64,000 bases of DNA, from positions 186,001 to 250,000 of the forward strand of contig NZ_CABPSA010000002.1 of assembly GCF_902459615.1 (NCBI RefSeq), written 5' to 3'. A program made the position numbers and the translations under genes. This document shows positions 36,281 through 47,077 of the stretch, one piece after another; positions within the stretch are counted from its first letter, which is position 1; every line of letters begins with the position of its first letter. The DNA is from Pandoraea commovens (GTDB taxonomy: Bacteria; Pseudomonadota; Gammaproteobacteria; Burkholderiales; Burkholderiaceae). A model generated the notes under the pieces. The model searched no databases and was not told the DNA's origin. It saw nothing but the letters and a program-made list of their open reading frames with translations.

Positions 36281-36321
36281 TCGCGCAAGCGCGATTCCGC
36301 CAGCCGGGGCGCGGCTGGCGG
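36281..36321 (-). terminator. Two hairpins between cheZ and flhB
   Basis: A 10-bp perfect stem CCGCCAGCCG / CGGCTGGCGG (36297-36321, 5-nt loop) begins 5 nt after the cheZ stop on the minus strand. A second, TCGCGC-AA-GCGCGA (36281-36294), follows. There is no T-run. Probably partial termination or mRNA stabilisation between the che and flh parts. Confidence 0.45.
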
Positions 36322-36326
36322 CGGGG

Positions 36327-37001
36327 TCAGAAACCGAGGCTGGCGAGCAGGTCGTCGACCTGTCCCTGATCGGCCACGATGTCGGTGCGGCCTTCCTTTT
36401 TGACCTGCGGCCCGTTGAGCAGCGAGTCTTCGGCTTCCTTGCGCTTCTCGGGCGGCATGTTCTCGAGCAGCGTCTGGAGCAGATGGCTCTCGATCTCCTG
36501 CACCACTTCCATGATCTTCTTAATGACCTGCCCGGTCAGATCCTGGAAGTCCTGCGCCATCATGATTTCCATCAGATGGTTGTTGGTCGCGCGGGTGTCG
36601 TCCGGCACGCGACGCAGGTAGGTGCGGGTCTCGGTGACGAGCTGACGCGCGTCTTCGAGTTCCAGCGGCTGGTCGAACCACTTGGCCCAGCGCGCGTCGA
36701 GCGCATTGGCGTCCGCTTCGAGACGGTCCTGAATGGGCTTGGCCAGTTCGATGGCCGTCAGCGCCCGCACGGCCGCCTGTTCCGTCATGGTCGCGACGTA
36801 GTTCAGACGGTCGCGGGCATCGGGAATCGCCTCCGCCGCCTGCTCCAGTTGCTTGTCCAGACCGAGTTCGCGCAGATTGTCGCGCAGCATGCGCGTCAAC
36901 TGCCCGATGCGCATCAGCATGCGCTCCGCCGGATCGGCCTCGCCGGTCACGTAAGCGCCGCCCGGCTCAGCCGGCCATTCAGTGCTCGACTCGTGGGTCA
37001 C
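36327..37001 (-). CDS. cheZ: CheY-P phosphatase CheZ
   Basis: 224 aa. CheZ removes the phosphate from CheY-P. The long helical hairpin is present, with the catalytic region [22 protein letters not shown] in parts (the Gln of QDLTGQ is the catalytic residue in the family). The C-terminal CheY-binding helix is also there ([11 protein letters not shown]). It starts 2 nt after cheY. Confidence 0.95.
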   Translation of the reverse strand: MTHESSTEWPAEPGGAYVTGEADPAERMLMRIGQLTRMLRDNLRELGLDKQLEQAAEAIPDARDRLNYVATMTEQAAVRALTAIELAKPIQDRLEADANALDARWAKWFDQPLELEDARQLVTETRTYLRRVPDDTRATNNHLMEIMMAQDFQDLTGQVIKKIMEVVQEIESHLLQTLLENMPPEKRKEAEDSLLNGPQVKKEGRTDIVADQGQVDDLLASLGF

Positions 37002-37003
37002 GT

Positions 37004-37402
37004 TCAGGCCCCCGTTTTTTCCATTTTTTCGAAGATCTTGCCCAGCTTCTCATCGAGGGTCGCGGCCGTGAACGGCTTGACCACATACCCGCTCGCACCA
37101 GCCTGGGCGGCGGCGATGATGTTTTCCTTCTTGGCTTCGGCCGTGACCATCAGCACCGGCAGCTTGGCCAGGTTCGGGTCGGCACGGATCGTCTGGAGCA
37201 TCGTCAGGCCGTCCATGTTCGGCATGTTCCAGTCGGACACTACGAATTCAAAGCTACCGCCGCGCAGCTTGGCCAGCGCCGCCACACCGTCTTCCGCTTC
37301 GTCGACATTGGAGAAACCCAGCTCCTTGAGCAGGTTTCGCACAATGCGGCGCATCGTCGGAAAATCGTCGACGACCAGGAATTTCATGTTCTTGTCTACC
37401 AT
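37004..37402 (-). CDS. cheY: Chemotaxis response regulator CheY
   Basis: 131 aa from ATG 37402 ([18 protein letters not shown] 5 nt upstream); the ATG directly before it and a longer frame are less likely. CheY-P binds FliM and changes rotation. The acidic pocket (D12, D13 and phosphorylation site D57 in [10 protein letters not shown]) is intact, with Thr in MVTAEAK and Lys in VVKPF. Located beside cheZ, it is the likely motor-acting CheY. Confidence 0.96.
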   Translation of the reverse strand: MVDKNMKFLVVDDFPTMRRIVRNLLKELGFSNVDEAEDGVAALAKLRGGSFEFVVSDWNMPNMDGLTMLQTIRADPNLAKLPVLMVTAEAKKENIIAAAQAGASGYVVKPFTAATLDEKLGKIFEKMEKTGA

Positions 37403-37419
37403 CATCACTCCAATTCTGC

Positions 37420-37440
37420 CGGTCCCCCTTTGGGGGGCCG
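37420..37440 (-). promoter_or_regulatory. Hairpin in the cheY leader
   Basis: CGGTCCCCC-TTT-GGGGGGCCG, a 9-bp stem with one wobble pair, 17 nt before the cheY ATG, in the 145-bp gap after cheB. It may tune cheY translation or end part of the transcripts. Confidence 0.4.
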
Positions 37441-37547
37441 ACAATATTCAGGGGCAAGTTCCGCCATCACTCAGTGCCCTGAGTGTGAACGCAAATCGTT
37501 GCGGACCATACGGCGAAAACAAGCCAAAAACAACGCCAAAAGCCGAA

Positions 37548-38627
37548 CTATACCCGTTGCGTGCGTTCGCCGAATTTCGCGACCTGATGAAGCACTTTTC
37601 GGGCCATCTCGTGCAGCGGCACCACTTCCTCGGCGCCGCCCATGGCAATGGCTTCGCGCGGCATGCCGAACACGATGCAGCTCGCTTCGTCCTGCGCGAA
37701 CGTGTGCGCACCGGCACGGCGCATCTCGACCAGACCGGCCGCACCGTCGCGGCCCATGCCCGTGAGAATCACGCCGATGGCGTTACGTCCGGCATGCACG
37801 GCCGCGGAGCGAAACAATACATCGACCGACGGACGATGTCGATTCACCGGCGGTGCCGGATCGAGCAGTGCCACGTAGTTCGCGCCGCTGCGCGAGAGTT
37901 GCAGGTGGGTGTCGCCGCCCGGTGCAATGTAGGCGTGGCCCGGCAACACACGCTCACCGTGCTCGGCTTCCTTCACCGTAATGCGGCACAGCCCGTTCAG
38001 GCGTTGCGCAAACGACTTGGTGAAGCCCGCCGGCATGTGCTGCGTGATGAGAATCGCCGGTGCGTCCGGCGGCATCGGCACGAGCACTTCGCGAATCGCT
38101 TCCGTGCCACCCGTCGACGCGCCGATGATGATCAGCTTTTCCGTCGACACGAGCGGATTGCGCAGCATCGGCGCGGCTTCCACCGCCACCGGGGCCGCGC
38201 TCTTGGGCGGGGCGCTGCGCACACGGGCACGGGCGGCCGCACGAATTTTGTCGGCGATCATCTCGCCGTATTCGAGCATGCCGTCACGAATACCCAGTCG
38301 CGGCTTCGTCACGAAATCGACCGCGCCGAGTTCGAGCGCACGCATCGTGACTTCCGAGCCACGCTCGGTCAGCGACGACACCATGAGCACCGGCATCGGG
38401 CGCAGGCGCATGAGCTTCTCAAGGAAGTCCAGCCCGTCCATGCGCGGCATTTCGACGTCGAGCGTGAGCACGTCCGGGTTGTGCTGCTTGATCAGATCGC
38501 GCGCCACAAGCGGGTCGGGTGCGGTCGCCACTACGGTCATGTCCGGATGCGCATTGATGATCTCGGTCATCAGGCTGCGCACAAGTGCGGAATCGTCCAC
38601 GCACAGGACTTTGATTGGTTCGCTCAA
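37548..38627 (-). CDS. cheB: Chemotaxis methylesterase CheB
   Basis: 359 aa. CheB removes receptor methyl groups during adaptation. The receiver domain (1-120, phosphorylation site D57 in [12 protein letters not shown]) is followed by a linker and the CheB catalytic domain with the Ser ([10 protein letters not shown]), His (QHMPAGFT) and Asp (GMGRDGA) residues all in place. The ATG overlaps the cheD stop by 4 nt. Confidence 0.97.
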   Translation of the reverse strand: MSEPIKVLCVDDSALVRSLMTEIINAHPDMTVVATAPDPLVARDLIKQHNPDVLTLDVEMPRMDGLDFLEKLMRLRPMPVLMVSSLTERGSEVTMRALELGAVDFVTKPRLGIRDGMLEYGEMIADKIRAAARARVRSAPPKSAAPVAVEAAPMLRNPLVSTEKLIIIGASTGGTEAIREVLVPMPPDAPAILITQHMPAGFTKSFAQRLNGLCRITVKEAEHGERVLPGHAYIAPGGDTHLQLSRSGANYVALLDPAPPVNRHRPSVDVLFRSAAVHAGRNAIGVILTGMGRDGAAGLVEMRRAGAHTFAQDEASCIVFGMPREAIAMGGAEEVVPLHEMARKVLHQVAKFGERTQRV

Positions 38628-39301
38628 GCCTCCTCCATTTTTCGGTTGTCAGGCCCCGGCCGAGGCTTGGCATTTCTGGCCGGTGGCGCAAAGAGTTCTA
38701 CGGAGCCCCGTACTTCGCGTGCGCGCAGACGCTGCGCGTACGCCTGTTCCCGCTGGGCGATGGCCGGATCGCCCCGGTCGCCCAGCTTCTTGACCATCAC
38801 CCGCCCGGTGCGCGGCAAAAAGCACACCTTGCGCGGATGCGGCCCGAGCAGATCCTGCGCCGTCACGCGAATCTGCTCCATCTCGAGATAGCGCAACACG
38901 AAGTTCGCGTTGCGATCGCCGATATTCAGGGTGGTCATGCCCGCGAGCACCGCGCCGCCGCCGAAGACCTTCGCCTCCAGACGCTCGCGCCGTGCGCCGA
39001 GCTTGATCAGCTCGTTGATGAGCATTTCCATCGCGTATGCGCCATAGCGCATGGACGCAGAGAGTAGCCGATCGCGCTCGCTCTCGCCATCGTCCGGCAG
39101 CATGAAGTGGTTCATGCCGCCGATGCCGGTGACGCTGTCACGCACGCAGGCGGCCACGCACGAACCGAGCACCGTCACGAGCATGATGTCTTCGGTCGTG
39201 ACGAAATACTCCGACGGCAGCAGCTTCACCGCCTGCGTATTGAACGCATTGTCGAAGTAGTGGTTGGTCGCGAGTGCTTCGGCCAATGGCTGTGCTGCCA
39301 T
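38624..39301 (-). CDS. cheD: Receptor deamidase CheD
   Basis: 225 aa from ATG 39301 ([10 protein letters not shown]), the more likely start; the frame runs 17 codons further into cheR. CheD deamidates receptor glutamines. The catalytic pair is visible: Cys in [12 protein letters not shown] and His in GGMNHFMLP. The C-terminal 40 residues are charged and extend beyond the domain. Confidence 0.95.
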   Translation of the reverse strand: MAAQPLAEALATNHYFDNAFNTQAVKLLPSEYFVTTEDIMLVTVLGSCVAACVRDSVTGIGGMNHFMLPDDGESERDRLLSASMRYGAYAMEMLINELIKLGARRERLEAKVFGGGAVLAGMTTLNIGDRNANFVLRYLEMEQIRVTAQDLLGPHPRKVCFLPRTGRVMVKKLGDRGDPAIAQREQAYAQRLRAREVRGSVELFAPPARNAKPRPGPDNRKMEEA

Positions 39302-39302
39302 G

Positions 39303-40244
39303 TCAGGCTCCCCGTGCTCCAGCGCCTGCCAGTTCGTACACCGTCTGACCACGCAGACGGAACGCCCGGCTTACATAAGTGAAGTTCTCCGAATGCCCGG
39401 CGAACAGCAGGCCGTCCGGTTTGAGCAAGGGGACGAAGCGCTCGAGAATGCGCGCCTGCGTGGCCTTGTCGAAATAGATCATCACGTTGCGGCAGAAGAT
39501 CACGTCGAACGGCCCGCCGATCTGCCACGACGGTGCGAGCAGGTTGAGCGGCTCGAACGTCACCAGTTGCTGCAATTCGGGACGCACCTTGATCTTCCCC
39601 GAGTTCGCACCTGTGCCGCGCAGGAAATGCTTGCGCAGCTGTTCCTGCGAGATCTTGCCGGTCTGCTCGCCGTTGTAGACGGCGGCCGACGCGCGGGCCA
39701 GGACCTGCGTGTCGACGTCGGTGGCCAGCACCGTGGCGTTGGGGCGCGAGCCGAGCGTGTCGACCAGCGTCATCGCGATCGAATACGGCTCTTCGCCGGT
39801 CGACGCCGCGCAGCACCACACCGAGATCGGCTTGGGGCGATTGCGCACGAAATCGGCGAGCAGCGGGAAATGGTGCGACTCGCGAAAGAACGACGTGAGG
39901 TTCGTCGTCAGCGCGTTGGTGAACGACTCCCACTCGCTGTCGCCGGTGTCGGCTTCGAGCATGTCGAGGTATTCGGTAAAGCTCGTCATGCCCAGCGCAC
40001 GCAGACGTCGCGCGATGCGGCTATAGACCATTTCGCGCTTGTGCTCCGCCAGCGCAATCCCGGCGCGCTGGTAGATCAGATTGCGAATACGGCTGAAGTC
40101 GGCCAGCGAGAACGCAAAGTCGCGCTCGCCCGACAGGGCGGCGCCACTGGCGCGCGCGAAATCCGCGCTGCGCGAACCCGCGTCGCCATCGGGGCCGGAG
40201 CCGCCGCGACGCGTCAGATGCGAGGTGTTGCGCGAATCGGTCAT
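39303..40244 (-). CDS. cheR: Chemotaxis methyltransferase CheR
   Basis: 313 aa. CheR adds methyl groups from S-adenosylmethionine to receptor glutamates. N-terminal helical domain (about 45-115), then the Rossmann-type domain with the SAM motif region [16 protein letters not shown] and [13 protein letters not shown]. It acts on receptors through the C-terminal pentapeptide, present in two of the three receptor genes next door. Confidence 0.97.
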   Translation of the reverse strand: MTDSRNTSHLTRRGGSGPDGDAGSRSADFARASGAALSGERDFAFSLADFSRIRNLIYQRAGIALAEHKREMVYSRIARRLRALGMTSFTEYLDMLEADTGDSEWESFTNALTTNLTSFFRESHHFPLLADFVRNRPKPISVWCCAASTGEEPYSIAMTLVDTLGSRPNATVLATDVDTQVLARASAAVYNGEQTGKISQEQLRKHFLRGTGANSGKIKVRPELQQLVTFEPLNLLAPSWQIGGPFDVIFCRNVMIYFDKATQARILERFVPLLKPDGLLFAGHSENFTYVSRAFRLRGQTVYELAGAGARGA

Positions 40245-40297
40245 GATGTCTCGGTTGCGTCGAATTACGTCGGACAGCGGTTATGTCTTATGCCGCC

Positions 40298-41932
40298 TTA
40301 TGCCGCACGGGCCAGCGGCTGTGCCGCCGGCTCGCGCCGGGACGTGCCAATCGCATGCACGCTCCCCGCACCTGCCCCTGCGCTCGTCTGGAAGACGGAC
40401 ACGGCCGCGCGCAGCTCCTGCGCCTGCGACTCCATCGCGCCGGCGGCAGCCGCCGCTTCTTCCACGAGCGCCGCGTTCTGCTGCGTCACCTCATCCATCT
40501 GCGTCACCGCGCGATTGACCTGTTCGATGCCGCTCGACTGCTCGGCAGATGCCGCCGAGATCTCGCCCATGATGTCCGTCACGCGTTTGACCGCCTGCAC
40601 GATCTCTTCCATGGTCTGACGCTGACGCGTCACGAGCGCCGTGCCGTCCTGCACGCGGCGCGACGAGTCTTCGATCAGCGCCTTGATTTCCTTGGCGGCC
40701 GACGCGCTGCGCTGCGCCAGCGTGCGCACTTCGCCTGCGACCACGGCGAAACCACGACCCTGTTCGCCCGCACGCGCCGCTTCCACTGCGGCGTTGAGCG
40801 CGAGGATGTTCGTCTGGAAAGCGATGCCGTCAATCACGGCGATGATGTCGACGATCTTGTTCGAGCTAGTGGAGATGCCGTCCATCGTCGCCCCGACCTG
40901 CCCCGAGACTTCGCCGCCACGCGTGGCGATTTCCGATGCATTCACCGCCAACTGGCTAGCCTGACGCGCGTTGTCGGCGTTCTGGCGCACAGTTGCCGTG
41001 AGCTGCTCCATCGACGAAGCGGTTTCTTCCAGCGACGCGGCCTGCTGTTCGGTACGGGCCGACAAATCGGTGTTGCCTGCCGCGATCTCGTGCGCCGCCG
41101 TGGTGATCGACTCGGTCCCCTGACGGATCTGCGAGATGGTCTCGGCCAGCGTGTGCTGCATGCGTTGCATGGCGTAAAGCAGGCTGTGCGTGTCGCCCGG
41201 GGCCACGTTCACGCGGCTGTGGAGATCGCCGCTGGCGATGCGATGCGCGATGCCCGCCGCGTACTCCGGCTCGCCACCGAGGCTGCGCTGTACGTTGCGG
41301 ATGATCACGAGCATCGCCGCCGTCACAATGCCGCCGATCAGCAGAAGTGCAATGCCGAAGCGAATGAGCGTGGCGTAGAACGCCTCATCGACGTCCTGCA
41401 CGTACACGCCGCTCATCAGACCCCAGTCCCAGGGCGCGAAGTATTTCACGAACGAGACTTTGGCCATGCGCTTGTCGCTGCCCGCGATACGGCCGTAGTA
41501 GTCGACGAAGCCGGTGCCCTTATCCTTGGCCACACGGGCCATTTCGACGAAGAGCAGCTTGCCGTTCGTATCCTTGTAGTTGGAGACGTCTCTGTTCACC
41601 AGATCCGCGAGTGTCGGATGCATGAGGACGACCGGCTTGGTGTTGAAGATCACCAGATAGCCGTTGCCGCCTTCGCCGTAGCGCATGACTTTCAGTCGCG
41701 CCATGGCCTGTTGTTTCGCCTCGTCGACGGTGATCTTCCCGGCCGCTGCCTGCGCGGCGTAGTCGCGCAGAATGCCATCGGCACTCGTGACGACGTTTTC
41801 CACTGCCGCGCGCCGCTCCGACATCATCGTGCTGCGCTCGTGAAAGGCAGCCCAGCCACCGAGAATCAAAAGCCCCAGCCACATAAGCGCAAGCGCCGAC
41901 CAGAGTTTTGCCTTGAGACTCAACTGCATCAT
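40298..41932 (-). CDS. Methyl-accepting chemotaxis protein, Cache type, no pentapeptide
   Basis: 544 aa from ATG 41932 (GGAGG 7 nt upstream). Membrane helix 11-30, a periplasmic single-Cache domain (about 40-190; [57 protein letters not shown] in parts), second helix about 198-220, HAMP-like region, then the signalling hairpin with [27 protein letters not shown] in parts. Cache domains of this type often sense organic acids. It ends in [10 protein letters not shown] without the CheR-binding W-x-x-F tail. The signalling part is almost identical to the next two genes. Confidence 0.93.
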   Translation of the reverse strand: MMQLSLKAKLWSALALMWLGLLILGGWAAFHERSTMMSERRAAVENVVTSADGILRDYAAQAAAGKITVDEAKQQAMARLKVMRYGEGGNGYLVIFNTKPVVLMHPTLADLVNRDVSNYKDTNGKLLFVEMARVAKDKGTGFVDYYGRIAGSDKRMAKVSFVKYFAPWDWGLMSGVYVQDVDEAFYATLIRFGIALLLIGGIVTAAMLVIIRNVQRSLGGEPEYAAGIAHRIASGDLHSRVNVAPGDTHSLLYAMQRMQHTLAETISQIRQGTESITTAAHEIAAGNTDLSARTEQQAASLEETASSMEQLTATVRQNADNARQASQLAVNASEIATRGGEVSGQVGATMDGISTSSNKIVDIIAVIDGIAFQTNILALNAAVEAARAGEQGRGFAVVAGEVRTLAQRSASAAKEIKALIEDSSRRVQDGTALVTRQRQTMEEIVQAVKRVTDIMGEISAASAEQSSGIEQVNRAVTQMDEVTQQNAALVEEAAAAAGAMESQAQELRAAVSVFQTSAGAGAGSVHAIGTSRREPAAQPLARAA

Positions 41933-42142
41933 GATGTGACCTCCACTACCCGCCTGCCGTGGCGCTGCATGAGATGCAGTGCGCACGACGGCTTTGTCTT
42001 ACCGATTGTTGCCACTTGCCGACACGCCCCTCGGGGTGCCCGGCGGTACTGAGTCGCCGGGCGAGGTGCGTGCACCGTTCCTATAGGTACTGCTTTGTTG
42101 CCGCGTGCATTGAGGCACGACGGCAACCGTCTCGTCATACGA

Positions 42143-43936
42143 TCAGAAGGTTTCCCAATCGCCGTTTGCGTCGTCCGTGCCCGTGCGGGAAGCGGCCGGT
42201 GCAGCAGCAGCCGGTGCAGGCTTGCGCAGCGGTGCCGGTGCGGGCGCCGCCTTCGGTGCAGCGGCCGACGCCGGTGCTGCCGATGCGGCGGGGGCTGCGG
42301 CCTTCTTCTTCACCGGCGTCGGGCGCGCGGCAGGGGCTGCCGACGGGAGCGCCGCCAGCGCCGGGGCTGCGTAGCCCGTCGCGACCTGGCTGGCGTCCAC
42401 ACGGAACACCGAGACCGTCGTCTTCAGACGATTGGCCTGCTCTTCCAGCGAACCGGCGGCCGCGGCCGCTTCTTCCACCAACGCAGCGTTCTGCTGCGTC
42501 ACTTCGTCCATCTGCGTGATCGCGCGGTTGACCTGCTCGATGCCGCTCGACTGCTCGGCAGACGCTGCCGAGATCTCGCCCATGATGTCCGTCACGCGCT
42601 TCACGGCCTGCACGATCTCGTTCATCGTGTGGCCTTGCTGTGCGACGAGCGCCGTGCCGTCCTGCACGCGACGCGACGAGTCTTCGATCAGCGCCTTGAT
42701 TTCCTTCGCGGCGGCCGCGCTGCGCTGTGCCAGCGTGCGCACTTCGCCCGCGACCACGGCGAAGCCGCGACCTTGTTCGCCTGCACGCGCCGCTTCCACC
42801 GCAGCGTTCAGCGCGAGGATGTTCGTCTGGAACGCGATGCCGTCGATCACGCTGATGATGTCGACAATCTTGTTCGAGCTGGTCGAAATGCCGTCCATCG
42901 TCTCGCCGACCTGGCCGGAGACCTGACCGCCACGCGTGGCGATTTCCGAAGCATTCACCGCCAGTTGGCTGGCCTGACGCGCGTTATCCGCGTTCTGGCG
43001 CACGGTCGCCGTGAGTTGCTCCATCGACGACGCGGTTTCTTCCAGCGATGCGGCCTGCTGTTCGGTGCGTGCCGACAAGTCGGTGTTGCCTGCGGCAATC
43101 TGCTGTGCCGCCGACGTAATCGACTCGGTGCCCGAGCGAACTTCCGCCACGGTGCGCACAAGACTGTCCTGCATGTGCTTTACGCCCTTGAACAGGCGTC
43201 CCGTCTCGGTCTCGTTCCACACGTCGATGCGTTGCGTGAGGTCGCCACCGGCGATCTTCTCGAAGTGACGGATCGCGTCGTCGATCGGGCCGACGATGGC
43301 GCGCGTGAGCGTGATCTGCGTGATGATGCCGACGATCAGGCCGAGGCCCAGACCGATGCCGACCATCCACATCACCATCGTGTAGCGGGCCTGTGCGGCC
43401 AGATAACGGTCTTCGGCGTTCTTGACCTGCAAGTCGGCCAGCGCGGTCATCGCTTTCGTGTAGTCGGCGAACAGGCGCGGCACGTCCATCACCGTCTTGG
43501 CATGGAAGTCGGGGATGTCGCCCGATTCGATGGCCTTGAGCGCGGGGAGGATGCCGTCGTTGTTGACCTTGCCGCGTGCCGCGATGACGGCGTCGGCGAG
43601 TGCCTTCTCGCCGTCGTTCATCGGCAAAGCGGCGTAGCTTGCCCACGAATCGTCGGCCTTCTTGAGGTTGTTGCGCACACTGTCGATCGCCGACTTGATC
43701 TCAGTCGGATCGGCGATGAACTCGATGCGCGAGAGCGTCACGCGTGCGCCCAACGTCGAGATCGTGGTCTGTGCCAGCGATCGCGCCGATGCCATGTCGT
43801 TCGTGTAGATCTCTTGCAGCGACGCATTGCTCTGTCGCAGCGAGACGAGACCCACCGCAGCGCCCACGACCAGCAGCACCATGAAGAGTCCCAGCGCCAG
43901 CGTAAGCCGCGCCCGGATGGTGACATTCTTAAACAT
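42143..43936 (-). CDS. Methyl-accepting chemotaxis protein, four-helix-bundle (Tar/Tsr-like)
   Basis: 597 aa. Membrane helix about 11-32, a periplasmic four-helix-bundle domain (NASLQEIYTNDMASARSLAQ), second membrane helix near 190-210, HAMP, signalling hairpin and an Ala/Pro-rich linker (about 520-590) to the C-terminal GDWETF. The last five residues DWETF form the CheR/CheB tether. Tar/Tsr-type domains bind amino acids or other small ligands; the exact ligand cannot be read from the sequence. Confidence 0.95.
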   Translation of the reverse strand: MFKNVTIRARLTLALGLFMVLLVVGAAVGLVSLRQSNASLQEIYTNDMASARSLAQTTISTLGARVTLSRIEFIADPTEIKSAIDSVRNNLKKADDSWASYAALPMNDGEKALADAVIAARGKVNNDGILPALKAIESGDIPDFHAKTVMDVPRLFADYTKAMTALADLQVKNAEDRYLAAQARYTMVMWMVGIGLGLGLIVGIITQITLTRAIVGPIDDAIRHFEKIAGGDLTQRIDVWNETETGRLFKGVKHMQDSLVRTVAEVRSGTESITSAAQQIAAGNTDLSARTEQQAASLEETASSMEQLTATVRQNADNARQASQLAVNASEIATRGGQVSGQVGETMDGISTSSNKIVDIISVIDGIAFQTNILALNAAVEAARAGEQGRGFAVVAGEVRTLAQRSAAAAKEIKALIEDSSRRVQDGTALVAQQGHTMNEIVQAVKRVTDIMGEISAASAEQSSGIEQVNRAITQMDEVTQQNAALVEEAAAAAGSLEEQANRLKTTVSVFRVDASQVATGYAAPALAALPSAAPAARPTPVKKKAAAPAASAAPASAAAPKAAPAPAPLRKPAPAAAAPAASRTGTDDANGDWETF

Positions 43937-44016
43937 AACGACCTCTACCCCGTGAAGACCGGCCCGTAGCCGGTTGATCCATCACAACAATCTCGTCTCT
44001 TTGCACCAACAAACCG

Positions 44017-46410
44017 TCAAAACTCTTCCCAGTCGCCCGGGTCGCTCGCCGCGTTGCTCGACTTCGTATTCGAAGACGACCCCGTCGCGCCGTCGGGCTG
44101 TGCCTTGCCCCGGCGCGCCGCCAGTTGCAGCACCTGCGCATCTTCTTGTGCGTTGGCTGCGGGTGCGCTGGCCTGCGGACGGCGCGTAGCCGTTCGCGTG
44201 GCAGCGCCGCCAGCGCTTGCGCGAGCAGGCGCGGCGCAGGCGTTGTTCTGTGCGGCTACCGGTGCCGCTGACGCTGCTGCCACCGGCTTCGCGACCGCCT
44301 GACGCACAGCGGCCGTGGCTTGCGTTTGCTGAACTTGCTGCCCTGCACCGTTCGCCACGCGGCGCACCGTCGGTGCGCCAGCGGCCTGAAGCGCGTCGCC
44401 CACCCGGAAGACGGACACGGCGTCGCGCAGACGATGCGCCTGATCTTCCAGCGATCCCGCCGCTGCCGCCGCTTCTTCCACGAGCGCCGCGTTCTGCTGC
44501 GTCACTTCGTCCATCTGCGTCACGGCGCGGTTGACCTGTTCGATGCCGCTCGACTGCTCGGCCGATGCGGCCGAGATCTCGCCCATGATGTCGGTGACGC
44601 GCTGCACGGCCTGCACGATCTCGTTCATCGTCTGACCAGCTTGCGCCACGAGGGACGAGCCGTTTTCCACGCGTCCCACCGAATCTTCGATGAGCACCTT
44701 GATTTCCTTCGCGGCGGCCGCGCTACGCTGTGCCAGCGTGCGCACTTCGCCTGCGACCACAGCGAAGCCACGTCCCTGCTCGCCCGCACGCGCCGCTTCC
44801 ACGGCGGCGTTCAGCGCCAAAATGTTCGTCTGGAACGCAATGCCTTCGATCACGCTGATGATGTCGACGATCTTGTGCGAGCTCGTCGAGATGCCTTGCA
44901 TCGTGTCGACGACGTTGCCCACCACCTGACCGCCACGTGCAGCGATCTCCGAGGCGTTCACGGCCATCGCGCTGGCCTGACGGGCGTTGTCGGCGTTCTG
45001 CTTGACGGTGGCCGTCAGCTGCTCCATCGACGACGCCGTCTGCTCCAGCGACGCCGCCTGTTGTTCGGTACGCGCCGACAGATCCGTGTTGCCTGCGGCG
45101 ATTTCACGCGAGGCGATGTTGATCGATTCGATGCCTTCGCGCACATCGGAGACGATGGACAGCAGGCTGTTCTTCATGACCGACAGGCCGAACAGCAACT
45201 GGCCGATTTCGTCGCGGCCCACGCCTTCGGCCTTGCCGGTGAGGTCGCCCGCCGCGATCTGCTTCGACATACCGAGTGCGACGCGCAGCGGATGGTTGAT
45301 CGCACGACGCAGGATGCTGCCCAGCAAGAACAGCACGACGATGCCGCCCAGCACTGCGACGACCGTCGCCGCACGCACGATCGTGTGTTCTTTCTGCGAC
45401 TGCTGATACAGATCGGTCGCCTGCGTGAGTTCGAGACGCGTCAGCGCGTTCAGCTCGTCGCGCATCGGCCCGTAGGCCGGTTTCACTTTTTCGAGGTACG
45501 TCTGTTGTGCGCCTTCGGCCGAACCGACGCGCAGCATCTCGACCGTCTGCAACAAGCCGTCGGACGTAAAGCGCTGACGAATCACGTCGAAGCGCTCGGC
45601 TTGCGCACGCGTGCTGTCGTCGACCGTCTTCATGTACTCCGCCCACTGGCGGTTGATTTCGTCGAGGCTGCCCGCGATTTCGTCACCGGCGCGCTTCATC
45701 GCGTCGAGATTCGGACTGCCGACGGCTTCGGCGACCAGCAACACGTCGCGGTCGAGCTTCTGACCGATGACGCCGAGCGTGCTCACCGGCACCATGCCGT
45801 TGCGGTACACCTTCAACAGCTTGTCGTTGCTGCTCGACACGCCCCACAGCCCCAGGCCACCGACGATGGCGAGCAGGATCGCACCGAGCACGATGATGCC
45901 GGTCAGGCGTGCGCGCAGCGTGTCGAGACGCACACGGCGCGCGAGCGCTGCAATGCCGCCGCGCTCGACCTGACCGCCGCGAATGCGCAGATTGCCCGCC
46001 TGTCCGTTACGGAAGCGGGCGTAGATCGCTTCGGCCTGTGCCGTAGCACCCGCAGCCGGGCGCACGCGCACGGACGTGTAGCCGACGACGGCGTTGTTTT
46101 CGAGCGTCGGCGTGACGGTGGCCAGCACCCAGTAGAAGTCGCCGTTCTTGCGGCGGTTCTTGACCAGCCCGGTCCACGTGTCGCCGCGCTTGATCGTCTC
46201 CCACAGATCGCCGAACGCCTCGGAGGGCATGTCGGGATGTCGAACGATGTTGTGCGGCGCCCCCAGCAGTTCATCACGCGAATAGCCACTCACCTCCACG
46301 AAGGCGGGATTGGCATACGTGATCCGCCCCTTGAGATCCGTCCGAGAGATCAGATACTGATGCTCGCCGATGACGAATTCGTTTTGGGTGACGGGCTGGT
46401 TATCGCGCAC
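44017..46410 (-). CDS. Aer-type PAS plus four-helix-bundle chemoreceptor
   Basis: 797 aa. The N-terminal PAS domain (about 10-120) copies E. coli Aer, including the FAD-contact residues at the same numbers: N34, R57, H58, D60, W79 ([19 protein letters not shown]). Unlike Aer, it continues with a membrane helix (about 170-190), a periplasmic four-helix-bundle domain (about 195-345), a second helix (about 347-366), HAMP and the signalling hairpin. It ends in GDWEEF, a CheR tether. So it may combine redox/energy sensing inside with ligand sensing outside. It is the receptor gene nearest cheW. Confidence 0.94.
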   Translation of the reverse strand: MRDNQPVTQNEFVIGEHQYLISRTDLKGRITYANPAFVEVSGYSRDELLGAPHNIVRHPDMPSEAFGDLWETIKRGDTWTGLVKNRRKNGDFYWVLATVTPTLENNAVVGYTSVRVRPAAGATAQAEAIYARFRNGQAGNLRIRGGQVERGGIAALARRVRLDTLRARLTGIIVLGAILLAIVGGLGLWGVSSSNDKLLKVYRNGMVPVSTLGVIGQKLDRDVLLVAEAVGSPNLDAMKRAGDEIAGSLDEINRQWAEYMKTVDDSTRAQAERFDVIRQRFTSDGLLQTVEMLRVGSAEGAQQTYLEKVKPAYGPMRDELNALTRLELTQATDLYQQSQKEHTIVRAATVVAVLGGIVVLFLLGSILRRAINHPLRVALGMSKQIAAGDLTGKAEGVGRDEIGQLLFGLSVMKNSLLSIVSDVREGIESINIASREIAAGNTDLSARTEQQAASLEQTASSMEQLTATVKQNADNARQASAMAVNASEIAARGGQVVGNVVDTMQGISTSSHKIVDIISVIEGIAFQTNILALNAAVEAARAGEQGRGFAVVAGEVRTLAQRSAAAAKEIKVLIEDSVGRVENGSSLVAQAGQTMNEIVQAVQRVTDIMGEISAASAEQSSGIEQVNRAVTQMDEVTQQNAALVEEAAAAAGSLEDQAHRLRDAVSVFRVGDALQAAGAPTVRRVANGAGQQVQQTQATAAVRQAVAKPVAAASAAPVAAQNNACAAPARASAGGAATRTATRRPQASAPAANAQEDAQVLQLAARRGKAQPDGATGSSSNTKSSNAASDPGDWEEF

Positions 46411-46544
46411 GTGCTCGGTCTCCGTGGACTGGGTGAGTGGGTTATGTCTGTAAGGGTGACGCGGCGGGTGTCTCGGCCCCGCCTGCGGTTAGTACATGAG
46501 CAACTCTGCCGACATGGGCGACGTCGGCAATGTCGCAGCCGGGC

Positions 46545-47060
46545 TTAGCTCCCCAGACGCTCGATGAGCGCCATGTCGTCGCTGGTCATCAGCTTTTCGA
46601 TGTCCATCAGGATCAGCATGCGGCCTTCGACCGTGCCCAGACCCGTGATGTATTCGGTCGCCAGTTGTGCGCCGAACTCCGGTGCGGGCTTGATCTCGCC
46701 GCGTGCGAGCGTAAGCACGTCCGACACGCCGTCGACCACCATGCCGACCACGCGGCCCGCTACGTTCAGAATGATCACGACCGTCTGCGTGTCGTACTCG
46801 ACGCGGCCCAGACGGAACTTGATGCGCATGTCCACGATCGGCACGATGATGCCGCGCAGGTTGATCACGCCCTTGATGAACTCGGGCGCGTTCGCGATGC
46901 GGGTGACGGCGTCGTAGCCGCGAATTTCCTGCACCTTCAGGATGTCGATGCCGTATTCCTCTTCACCCAGCGTGAAGACGAGAAATTCCTGACCGTCGCC
47001 ATCGGTCTGCATGGCGCCTGCGTGGCGCGACACGGCCTGCTCTTGCGAAAGGTTGTCCAT
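46545..47060 (-). CDS. cheW: Chemotaxis coupling protein CheW
   Basis: 171 aa. CheW links receptors to CheA. It has the CheW fold: [29 protein letters not shown] in parts, then [13 protein letters not shown] and [11 protein letters not shown]. Standard size. It follows cheA by 17 nt. Confidence 0.97.
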   Translation of the reverse strand: MDNLSQEQAVSRHAGAMQTDGDGQEFLVFTLGEEEYGIDILKVQEIRGYDAVTRIANAPEFIKGVINLRGIIVPIVDMRIKFRLGRVEYDTQTVVIILNVAGRVVGMVVDGVSDVLTLARGEIKPAPEFGAQLATEYITGLGTVEGRMLILMDIEKLMTSDDMALIERLGS

Positions 47061-47077
47061 CTAACGCGTCTCCGACT

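Noticed and set aside
40430-45115. Repeated blocks considered as an insertion sequence or phage repeats
   Set aside because: They are the coding parts of three chemoreceptor signalling domains in correct frame; no transposase or terminal repeats.
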